Below are positions 13,301 through 22,646 of a stretch of 64,000 nt of DNA, piece after piece (positions within the stretch are counted from its first letter, which is position 1; every line of letters starts with the position of its first letter). The notes under the pieces are model-generated. The model saw nothing but the letters and a program-made list of their open reading frames with translations, did not search any database and had not been told where the DNA came from. The DNA lies in assembly GCA_024529925.1 (NCBI GenBank), contig JAFEUB010001102.1, positions 530,001 to 594,000 on the forward strand, given 5' to 3'. This DNA comes from Ophthalmolycus amberensis (Eukaryota; Chordata; Actinopteri; Perciformes; Zoarcidae). A program made the translations under genes and the position numbers.

Positions 13301-15265
13301 CGTTTTTAAAACTCCTCGGCACGAACCATTTTTGTTGGCGGGGGACCGGGCCCCGTCTCCAGCGTGCTACAGTCAGGTCAGCGCGTCCTACGGAGTTCAT
13401 GTGAATGTAGGTCGACCAGAACCAGTCACATGAGAACACAGGCATGCGGTTTGTCCCGCCACTCACTCGCCCATGGGAACACCCCACCGCTGTAGCATAG
13501 CTTTTCCTGTTTTTAGGGATGAGCTCAGACCAGCCTCATCAGATCCTTTTCTTTGACTTTTTTTTGCTTATATTCATCTTACCTCTGAATAGGGCTGGGG
13601 ACCAGGTGCCACATGAATGGGTACTGCTCTCAGATTAACCACAATCCCCATCCTTTTGTATAAAAAGGTGAGTTTTAGAGCAGTCGTGTCGGGGTGACCG
13701 TCTCAAACGGCAGAAACGCAGACAAAAGTGACTTGGGTTACAGGATGTGTTACAGCCCCCAATGGGACAGACAATGACTTGGCCACAAATGAATGTGCTT
13801 GCTGACGGTGTCCCGCATCTTTTCAAATGCCCCAAGTTGTGTCTGTGCAAACATTATAGCCCAAGAATAGAAAAGGCCACTTGTAACTTGGGTTTCGCTC
13901 TCAAATACTTGTATCACTCATTCCTTTTGTTTGCATCACGGGATTAATATAAGGTGGCATCCATGTACTGAGGAGCGTCTCGGTGTATGAAGCAAGTGGC
14001 CCTCTTGAGTTTCCTGCCATATGAATTTTCCATACTCAATATTGTTCTTTTGTTTTTTTTCGCCAGGAGAAGTTACTACACAGAAATAGTGAATTCCATG
14101 CCACAGAGGATAACAGGGGCATAACTCAGCGGGCGAAAAGAAGTCCTGGCAGGCAGTCAGAAACAGGTATGTTTGTTCATCATAATTTACTGATGCTTGT
14201 CTTGTCCTTCCACCTTGATACAGAAGACGTGTCCTGGCCCTTTTATTGTCTCCCCGCTCACCCCTCTGTATTCGTCAGGCTCAAACTCCAAACTCAGTTC
14301 CCTTCATGACAAAAAGCACAATTGCTTCGCCATTGCTTTCGGGTGTACCTGCATCAGTCTATTCATTGGATATGTAATTGGCGAAGGCCTCGTCGCCTGT
14401 TGAGCAATCGTTTCTGTAAGTCTTGTTTGTTTGGAGGAGATCAGGGTACAGTGTAAATAACTTATGGTAGTCTTAAAGTTAATACATTTTATTTTATTTT
14501 CATTGCTTTGTGCTTACTTAACAAAGCAGCTCCACCGCGTAATGTTGCAGAGTTTATAGAGCAAGGGATTAAATGGGATTGATTATTACTTGGAAACATG
14601 GAGTTTGGGAGGGTTTCACCAATTTGAAACAGACAGCGAAAACCCGCGTTGATTTCCCCCGTCTCGAAATATTATCAGGTCTCCGAAATATCCTTTGTCT
14701 GTCAAATAAGCAGAACTAGAACTTCAGCATCCAGCTGTGCTCAGTCAAGTCTGAACCTCTAGAAAATTAGACAAAACAAAATCACTTCACAGTACATGCA
14801 TTCATTTTAAGGAACCAGGTGGCCGTTTCTCAAAGAGGTTATCATCCGAGGCTTTGCTGGCTTTCATTAATTCCACCAAATTGATTTATCGTAATCAATG
14901 GCTCCGCAGAAAGCCATATGTTCAATATGTCTGAATTAGCTTTTGTAGTTTTTGTTTAGAATGTGAGCTATGCAAATAAAAAAAGCCAAGCCTTTGAAGT
15001 TTCATGTCTGAGTGGAACAAGTGCAGCATGATCACAAGGCATTCCAACGTCTGTGGCGTGACACTGAATACTTGGGGGGGAGTTTAGTGATTGTGTTTGA
15101 ATTAGAAGAAAAAACTCACCTTTGAGACTTTCTACATAAATCAGTAAAGTCCCGAGCCTCTAAACACTAATCATTCCCAGGTCTCTCCTCTGCTCTCAGC
15201 ACACAGACAAAAGCTTTTGTAATCTCAGCCTTAGATGTGTGTGTGTGTGTGTGTGTCCTGTGTTT

Positions 15266-15328
<63 letters not shown>

Positions 15329-18300
15329 CGTTCTGGGCACTCCTAACGGGCACCAGATCCCAGATAGGGCTGCTCGTTAAGAGAAATCTATGCGGATGCA
15401 TCCAGTCATTTAGCCAGAGGAGAAACACTGGCCATATGTTTGAGGGGGACTCAAACTGTGAGGTTTTAAGGTTAAATGGCCTTTGTAGTTGTAATGACAT
15501 GGTAAACACAAGAGCAGCGAGACGGCTTTTTGAAAAGGATTCTTCAGCTGCACACGGAGCATAAACACGGACACACGCACACGGACACACGCACACCAAG
15601 TGCATTTTGTCTTTCAAGCGCTGACATGGATGCCCCACCAAAATCCATCCATGCACGCACACACACACACACACACATGGTTGTAAAGCATACACACACA
15701 CATGTACGCACACTTTCATCTGCATTCGCCATCTGGGCTTAATTCAAAGAAAAGGATTTTGGCAGGATAAAGTATCTCTCTAATGATCTTCTCCAGTTCC
15801 ACTGCCTGTGAATGCTTAAGGCACTTGTTCATACAGAGGAGGTGAAACCACACTTACAAATTACTACACTCGAAGATACCACAGACTGACATACCTCCAC
15901 TCCAGTGTTCAGTGCCGAAAACCTCTGAATCTGTTATTTTAGCCGGTTTAGGATACCTGCATGGAATGAGCTGGATGCTCCAGACGTTATCTGAGATGAT
16001 AATTGTTCAGGAGAGCATTTCAAGCTTAATCACACTGTTTGTGTTTCTCACAGAATCGACTGGAAGGGAAAGAAGGAAAGAAAAGAGAAAAGGTGATGAA
16101 TAATTCCGACTAAGTTTCAGTGATCTTGGTCATTGATTGGACTGCTACCTGCTGCCTACTTTCTGCAAGTATCTTTGAGATGTCATCCAAAATACAACAA
16201 CCAGGTTGAATTGAAGCGATTCTATATTTTATTCTCTATGTCAGGCACATTATTCCTGCCTCTATCCTTTTAAATAAAATAATTTACATTCTGATTATAG
16301 ATTTGTGATGTCGAGCTATATAAATAAAATTGACCCGACAGTCAAAAGATGTTTCAGTTTGCCAGTTTTTTAGTTTGCCAACCATTTTGCTTTCTCTCTT
16401 TACAGGGAAAAAACGGTCTGTGCCGGGGCCCCCTGGTCCCCCTGGTCTCCCCGGCCCACAGGGGCCGCCGGGCATCCCCGGAATCCCCGGTATTCCAGGA
16501 AGCAACGCTGTGGGGCCCGCAGGACCTCCTGGACCCCCCGGGCCACAGGGACCTTCGGGCACTCAAGGTCCAGCAGGTATTAAAACCGAAAATAGAAATG
16601 ACGCGATAACGCGCTGAGATAGCCAATAGTCAAGCCAGAGGACTGGAGAACACCCACGAGTTGGGAGATCTGTTCTTAGATTACGGTTATTTTCCCACTT
16701 GTAGACACGTTCCCACACTAGAAGGGGGCTCAAGTTGTCAAAATCGATGAACTCACTGCCCCCACTGTGAGAGTTTCTGATGCAGGATGTCAAACACGGT
16801 GTGGGAGAGCAGTGATCGTTCTTTAAACTATGTCAGTGTTTGTTTTTGTTTTAATCATCATCATCTCCTTTGTTTCCCAGCAGTGTTGAAGGCCAGAAAT
16901 TGATCATGTCTCTCTCCCTTATTGTTGCAGGGGTTCCCGATAAGACCAAAACAAAAGAATTCCAGGTAGAGCATGGCGGCTATTGAAATTCAATTTTTAC
17001 CCCACACACACAATCCCTGATGAAACGGCTGTTCTCTTGTTTTAATGTGTGTCATGTATTACTCACCAGAGATCTTATTTTCTCTTTTGTGTTTCAGCCT
17101 GCAGTGGTTCATTTGCAAGGACAGGAGACGACCATCCAAGTGAGAGAAGGTGGGCCTTCTGTCTATTCTCTCTCTTGTAGTTGCACCGCTTGTCTTTGAC
17201 ACAAAGTGACTAACACGTCAACACCCTGAAGTCAAAGAACTGGGTCTGCAACTGTTCTACTATACACAGACTTCCACCAGAATAAATGTCTAACATTTGA
17301 TGGTTTAGAATGTTGCTACAAATATTTACTTTAAGATTATGTACGATTTTAGTTACCGGTACCCTAAAGTAATCTTATAGCTATTACATAGGGGTGTAAC
17401 AATACGCGTATTCGTATTGAACCGTTCGGTACGAGGCTCACGGTTCGGTACGCATGACGAACCAAACAATACGTTTGAATAAAAAATTCTTTTTTTTTTT
17501 TTTAAACTTTATTGATGAAGAGCCACGTTCAAACCTTTATTGATAAAGAGCCACGTTCACTCAGGTTTAGTTCCATCATTGTTCATACTAAAATGATGAT
17601 GGAGAAGATGTAAGTAACAATACTACATAACATTAAGGAGCAGTTTTTGTTTTTTATGCTTATGTGTTGCTAAGAAGACACCCCAGAAGATGGGTCACTC
17701 GGGTATAGTTCCATCATTGTTCAAAGTCAAAGAATAACTTTATGATGTTAGTTGTAATGAATAAATATATTTTAAAATCAAGTACATTTCTGTGGCATTT
17801 ATAGTTTTCTACTGTACCGAAACGTACCGAACCGTGAATTTTGTGAACCGTTACACCCCTAATATTACACGATTAGTTTAGCAGGCTTGTATTATAAATT
17901 AGACACGCGTTAACTCGGGTGAAGAGCTGAACCCTCGCATGTTAGCAGATTAAAGTCATCTTGCATCACTTTGTGAGTCTAAAAGGAGTGTAAGCATCAT
18001 TAGAAGGTTTATATATTCTGCCAGCACTGAGCTCTGGTTGTAGTTAAACACTGCTGAAAGCTGTTTATGTTGACTGTTTGCCTCTTGTCTGTTTGCTGTG
18101 ACATGCTTAGATCTTTCTGAAGGCATCCTTCGAAACTGGAAGATGGTGTCCATCCATCACCGCGTGTTTAAAATGCACTCTCGCTCTGGAGAGCTGGAGG
18201 TGCTGCTGGACGGTGTCTACTTCATCTATAGTCAGGTAGAAGTGAGTACAGGTCCTTGACTGTAACTCTTGTAATTTACAGTTCAGAGTCAAAGGAACTG

Positions 18301-18790
18301 GCCTGTTTCTCTGTAGCTAAGCTTAAAAACCTGTTCGCTTTGCTTATGTTGGAGTTATCGGATGAGAAATATTTCTTTTCACTCTCGCTAAGTGACCGTC
18401 TATAACTCAAAGCCTTGTTTGCTACTCTGATATTCCAGCTGTTCGAGCTTTAAATAAGCTCTTAAATCTCGTGTTGGATTTGTTTTGACTACCCCTCTCA
18501 GTCTTCTGTGAATTTGATGTCTCCGCCAGGTGTACTACCTCAACTTCACCGACATTGCCAGCTATGAGGTGATGGTGGACTCCACCCCGTTCCTCCGCTG
18601 CACCTGCAGCATCGAGACGGGCCAGCGCAAGTTCAACACCTGCTACACGGCTGGGGTTAGCCTGCTCCGCGCCGGCCAGAGGATCTCCATACGCATAGTG
18701 TACGAGGACACACTCATCAGCATGACCAACCACACCACCTTCCTGGGAAGTGTCAGACTTGGAGAGGCTCCATCTGCTGGACAGAACTGA
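7383..18790 (+). CDS. eda: Ectodysplasin A (TNF-family ligand), eight exons
   Basis: EDA is a trimeric type II membrane ligand, shed to act on EDAR (A1 isoform) or EDA2R (A2) and activate NF-kB during tooth, scale, fin-ray and skin-appendage development. Exons: 7383-7802, 14067-14166, 16054-16092, 16406-16576, 16931-16965, 17098-17149, 18111-18241, 18530-18790. All phases agree and give 402 residues (A1); human EDA has 391. A membrane segment lies at about 62-84. A furin site RAKR is at 162-165, followed by a basic stretch (GRERRKEKRKGKKR) like the heparan-sulfate-binding region. A Gly-X-Y collagen stretch spans about 193-244 with one SNAV interruption. The TNF homology domain runs about 256-402, with PAVVHLQGQ, SGELEVL, CYTAGV and the family ending RLGEAP. 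tnfsf13b follows 1.1 kb downstream. An ATG further upstream is out of frame. Identity is very secure; the exact N-terminus is less so. Confidence 0.96.
7803..14066 (+). other. eda intron 1 (6.3 kb)
   Basis: Bounded by donor GAG|gtaaaa and acceptor tcgccag|GAG. No other gene is seen inside it. It holds a group of G-tracts (about 12558-12785) and a CpG-rich block (about 13000-13480) with overlapping open frames on both strands that resemble no known protein. Long first introns often carry enhancers, but that cannot be read from the bases alone. Confidence 0.75.
12556..12790 (+). other. Cluster of long G-tracts in eda intron 1
   Basis: Three G runs occur within about 230 bp on the plus strand: about 11 G near 12558, 'gggggcggggggggg' near 12605, and 'ggggggggtttgggg' near 12771. 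They could form G-quadruplexes in DNA or in pre-mRNA. Function is unknown. Confidence 0.6.
15235..15331. repeat. (GT)n microsatellite
   Basis: A TG/GT dinucleotide run broken once by 'cctgtgtttgcacg', inside eda intron 2. Likely length-polymorphic. Confidence 0.95.
15651..15677. repeat. (CA)n microsatellite
   Basis: A short CA run within eda intron 2, about 320 bp after the GT tract. The two are complementary and could pair in single-stranded nucleic acid. Confidence 0.9.
17389..17861. mobile_element. Non-autonomous hAT-type transposon in eda intron 6
   Basis: The element starts 'taggggtgtaac' and ends 'gttacacccct a', which are inverted copies. Longer imperfect terminal pairing ('gaaccgttcggtacg' against 'cgtaccgaaccgtgaa') extends inward. 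The flanks ctattaca (17381-17388) and atattaca (17862-17869) form an 8-bp target duplication with one mismatch, as expected for hAT. At about 473 bp with no transposase, it is a MITE. It lies between eda exons 6 and 7. Confidence 0.8.
18236..18247 (+). other. eda: Tandem 5' splice sites producing EDA-A1 and EDA-A2
   Basis: After AGT-CAG, the exon can end at 18235 (donor gtagaa) or six bases later at 18241 (donor gtgagt). The longer form adds Val-Glu and corresponds to EDA-A1; the shorter is EDA-A2. In mammals this two-residue difference switches receptor choice between EDAR and EDA2R. The next exon starts GTG TAC TAC, giving SQ-VE-VYY or SQ-VYY. The stronger consensus is the distal donor, so A1 is probably the major product. 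Confidence 0.9.
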
Positions 18791-19933
18791 TAACTACACA
18801 ACCACCTGGCCTCTACATGGAATGCCCCCGTCTTGCCCCCTGTTCAGAGGAAACATAAATCCTCCCGAGTTGTTAACATTGAGGAGGCCCCTGGGTAACT
18901 TTTTTGCTCACTTTCACAGTTCTGTATTAAAAAGGACAATATAGACTGTTACACTTCCCCCTCACATTGGTTCTGTGCAACGAGATCAGCCTTGATGAGC
19001 CTCGCCAAACAAAAGTTTCTATTTATAGTCGCCACGTTGTGTCAACACAGACGGCATCTCTCTTTATAACCAGGAAGGACACTGCGCTGACATGTACTTA
19101 ATATTTACATATTGTCAAGTGCTGTTGAATGATAATCTTGTATCTCCAAAAACACCAGCTATTCACAATGTTGTAGTTGCAGTTTGTATACTTGGCCATT
19201 TTAATTAATTTAATTATATTAACAGTTATAAGTAAGTGGTTAAACATGCGCTTAAAGCACCAGATGCCCCGAGGTTATTAAGTTCAAAGCAAGTATAAAG
19301 GTATCTAGCAAAGCTGAGAAAGACCCATTCAAACTGGAGTTATAAGGTATTCACAGAGCAACAGCACTATATATATTGCACACATTTGCACTACAGCATC
19401 CCCGCAGAATATCAGTGATATCTTTTGTTCGTGCTATTGTTTAGGTACCGTATGAATGAATCCATGTGGAAAAATGATAGTTGTTTATACGTCTCTGTAC
19501 ATATTGTATATAAAAAGGGATATACTTTTGTAAATGGAGTTGATTGATGGATTAAAATGTTTCATTTTCTGTCTAAATACATTTGTCTGTCTCGTGTTTG
19601 TGTAGCGGTTGGTATTGATTTAAAAGGCTAAAACTTCTCTCCCATATTGGACTCTGCTGGCACGAGATTTGACGAGAACGAATGATGCTCTTTGAGGCCT
19701 TTGGCTTTATTGAGATGTCTCTTTTACTTTGTAAGTTTCACAATACACTTCAAATTTGGCTGTAATCTTCATACTGTCTAAATGAGTTCCATCTTGAGAG
19801 GCAGAGAGAGAGATAGTTCCTCATTTAGAAACTCATTTTGAAACTGAACATTTGGGTTTCCGGGGTGAACTGATGTGTGACCTCACCCGTTTGAGTAACT
19901 TGAGGACATCCAGTCTGTCTCTCCAGTCTCGCA
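18791..19933 (+). other. eda 3' UTR and short eda-tnfsf13b spacer
   Basis: The eda 3' UTR begins after TGA at 18788-18790. ATTAAA at 19551-19556 is a plausible poly(A) signal. The remaining 350-400 bp must hold the tnfsf13b promoter. No TATA box is evident. No further coding exon is seen. Confidence 0.6.
19551..19556 (+). promoter_or_regulatory. eda: Putative eda poly(A) signal (ATTAAA)
   Basis: An ATTAAA hexamer about 760 bases past the eda stop, followed by a T/GT-rich stretch ('tttcattttctgtc...tgtctgtctcgtgtttgtgt') typical of a downstream element. Confidence 0.5.
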
Positions 19934-21830
19934 ATGCTTTACAAAGCTTTATTATCACTCGCAGCATTTATGTTTTGTCTTAGTCTTTTCCTGGTGCACA
20001 GAGCCAGTGTTTTAGAAAGTGATTTTCGCAAACTCCAAGGGGACATAATTCTACAATTAAATCAGCCACGTTCTGAGGGAGTCAATGGGAAAATGGCCAA
20101 GATGTCTCACACAAGGGAGGTATGTCACTGATTATGGAGGATGGAGTCATCTTGGACATCGTACTACTGAGAATTAAGCCATTAGGAGTATTCAGATAGC
20201 GCTACAATAATAAGTTTTGTCCTAATGCTTTGTTTTCTCTTAGGACATAAAGCCGAGTACTTTGCAGAAAGCTCAGAGTTCTCTGAAGATATCTTCCAGG
20301 AGAGTGAAACGGCAACAGGGCAGCTGCAGAGGTGGGTTGGAGCAGAGAACTGAAAATGTGTCCATGAGTTACGGTCTAATCTGGTCGTGAGACCATAAAC
20401 ACTATATGCTAAGTTAATTACATTAAATGTATTATGTTTATTTCCTCCTCTTGCCAGCTCCAACATCATTCCTGCAGTTAACAGCGAACACTAACAAACA
20501 GCCAGACATAAGAGGTAAAACTAAATGCAAGTCTTTGACTGTAGCAGCGCACCGTATGCCATTATTTTGAATAAGTGTGTCTTGCCTTCTCCCAAAGGAA
20601 ATATAACAGTGATCCCTTGGACTGTTGCTGCGCAGCAAGGAAATGCAATTTCACAAAAGGAAAACAGAATTATTGTCCAAGAAGATGGATATTACTTGGT
20701 GTTTGGACAAGTATGGTGTCACTGTAACTCAAGCATAACTAAATTGATATTACATCAGATTTGTTCCAACTGGTCCGCTAATGTTCTCCTTAATTCACAG
20801 GTTTTGTTCAGAGGCCCGAGTACAGTTATGGGTCATATCATTCGAAGTTTGGGTTCCACTAGAACAGGGACGACATCAACAGAGCTCTTGCGCTGCCTGC
20901 AGGAGATGCCCAGTGAAACTCCGGCCAATACATGCTACACTGCAGGTCAGTGAGGCCCTGCATTGTGGCCACTTAAAGATATAGTCTTCAACAATTCAAA
21001 AAAATATATACGCTTATTTGCTGTCTTGCCAAGAGTTAGATAAGATCATTGACACCACTCATGTCTACATGGTAAATATAAGGCTACAGCCAGCAGGTTA
21101 GCTTAGCTTAGCACACAGACCAGCTAGTCTGGCTCTGTCTAAAGCATAAACAAAATAAACACCAATATTCCTTGTTTGCTTAATTTGCACAGAAACCTGG
21201 GTGTAAAATTGACACATTGTGGTGGTACAGTTGATTTTGCTAGTGACTTCCTGGAGTCTCATCATCACCCTGAGGTTTCCCAAACTGCTTCTGAACATTT
21301 ACACTTTGTTTTTTTGTACAGATTAAACAAATTAGATATTATGTGCATGAGCTTTAGAGGTGTTGGAAGTAGGATTTAGTTGCCTTTGGACAGAGCCAGG
21401 CTAGCTGTTTCTCTCTGTTTCTCTCTGTTTACACTCCTTGTGCTAAGCTACGCCAGTTAGCTGCTGGCTGTAGCTTCATATTTGCCATTTAGGCGCGATT
21501 GTGGTGTCGATCTTCTCACGAGCGCTAGGCAAGAACATGTGTTTGTGTGCATTTCCCAACCACTATATCTTTTGTATAAATATGGCGTTCATCTCTCCAG
21601 AGACTATGCCCAGAAGATTTAAATCTGGCCTCACTAGGAAACATTATGTCAGTTTTTCCTTTTATTTGTCACCCATCTCCTCTGATGCCTCCTTCTACGC
21701 ATCTTCTGCTACAGGCATTGTGCGGCTGCATCAGGACGATGAGCTGGAATTGGTGATACCATACAGGCCCCATGCCCTCATTTCTATGGATGCAGAGTTT
21801 ACATTTTTTGGTGTCATACAGCTGAACTGA
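19934..21830 (+). CDS. tnfsf13b: TNF ligand of the BAFF/APRIL group (BAFF-like), six exons
   Basis: A type II membrane cytokine of the BAFF group, whose mammalian members sustain B cells through BAFF-R, TACI and BCMA. Exons: 19934-20119, 20244-20331, 20458-20514, 20598-20710, 20801-20945, 21715-21830. Phases agree and give 234 residues (human BAFF 285). The hydrophobic anchor is at about 5-22. A furin site RRVKR lies at 81-85, leaving a soluble form of about 149 residues. The TNF domain shows ITVIPWT, KENRIIV, GYYLVFGQV, MGHIIR, LLRCLQEMP, NTCYTAG and FFGVIQL. The spacing from MGH to the RC pair is 23 residues, between my recollection of BAFF (25) and APRIL (19), so the fish paralogue BALM is an alternative. 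Its place between eda and lrrc32 matches the stickleback gene called TNFSF13B. Confidence 0.9.
21075..21490. mobile_element. Foldback repeat in tnfsf13b intron 5
   Basis: The left arm 'gctacagccagcaggttagc...gctagtctggctctgtctaaa' recurs inverted as 'ggacagagccaggctagct...gctaagc...gctgctggctgtagc' at the right. The arms are imperfect, and the right one carries a duplicated 'tttctctctg'. It is a MITE-like palindrome. A related sequence occurs at about 53020-53290. No coding capacity. Confidence 0.65.
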
Positions 21831-22646
21831 AACACGACAGTATGAAGATGATAATCATGCAGCTTGTTCCTGCAGGATGTAGGAAACTGACACTGAGCTG
21901 TGTGAGGGGATGCTGATAAAGGACAGAGTGGCTGACAGCAGCAGGAAAACTGAAGGGACTTTTTTAATGAACTGCCCATCTCTACTACTTTTAAATGCCT
22001 TTAGCTTTAAAGCATTGTGGTGTATTTGTCAGGTACCTGGGCTGTCCCCGAGCATTGTTTATGTGTGCTTCCACCTCCTTTCATCAGTCTATTTTAACAT
22101 GTCTCTTTATACCTTGCTCCACCTCCACTTTGTCTGTTTATTTGTTCCTCTCGTCTATTTTAGAATGGTTTCCGTCAGGAACAAACAAAGGTATAAATTT
22201 ATATCGCTCCGCTCTGGGGGTGTTTTCCTAGTGGACACAAACTGCTCAACGCTTTAAATACTTAAAGATGTCATGATGAAATTTAAGTTGTTATAAATGG
22301 GATAACATGCCTTAGTACAAATAAATTCTCATTAAGGTAATTTTCAATGTATGAATCCGTATAACTGGCTGCATTAAACACAGAAATATGACCATCTTTG
22401 TCTAAAAGCCTGTTTTTATCTGAATTAAAAACTATTCAGATGTTTTCCTAATATAAAGTGGTGTATAAGTGGCCAAGCCTTTATTGTCTAAATATAGAAT
22501 GCCCAGTGTCTATCTGGTGTCCACAGCTGTTTTCTCTCTCCCTTTTTTTTATGAAGCATGGCTATAAGAGGGTATGTGTGTGTATGAGCTCTGACAACAG
22601 TGGTAGTATACAGTTGAACAGCAGCAGAAGCAACAGCAGAGGGAGG
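21831..22646 (+). other. tnfsf13b 3' UTR and lrrc32 upstream region
   Basis: An AATAAA signal at 22320-22325 probably ends tnfsf13b transcripts, about 490 bases past the stop. That leaves only about 320 bp before the lrrc32 start codon. No other gene is evident. Confidence 0.55.
22320..22325 (+). promoter_or_regulatory. tnfsf13b: Putative tnfsf13b poly(A) signal (AATAAA)
   Basis: A canonical hexamer 490 bases past the stop codon and 322 bases before the lrrc32 ATG, consistent with separate but tightly spaced transcripts. Confidence 0.5.

Larger units (their letters stand above)
14167..16053 (+). other. eda intron 2 with two dinucleotide tracts
   Basis: Bounded by gtatgt and tttctcacag. It contains a (GT)n tract (15235-15331) and a short (CA)n tract (about 15651-15677). 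Long open frames on both strands here are repeat-driven. No additional exon is supported. Confidence 0.8.

Noticed and set aside
13004..13487. Overlapping frames of 91-128 codons on both strands in eda intron 1
   Set aside because: Long frames are expected in CpG-rich DNA with few stop codons; no domain, splice sites or start context supports a gene. Kept only as a composition finding.
15231..15742. Open frames up to 164 codons on both strands
   Set aside because: Driven by GT and CA dinucleotide tracts inside eda intron 2.
16284..16626. Minus-strand collagen-like frame (GPCGPGGPGG)
   Set aside because: It is the antisense shadow of the eda collagen exon at 16406-16576, which fits the gene in phase on the plus strand.
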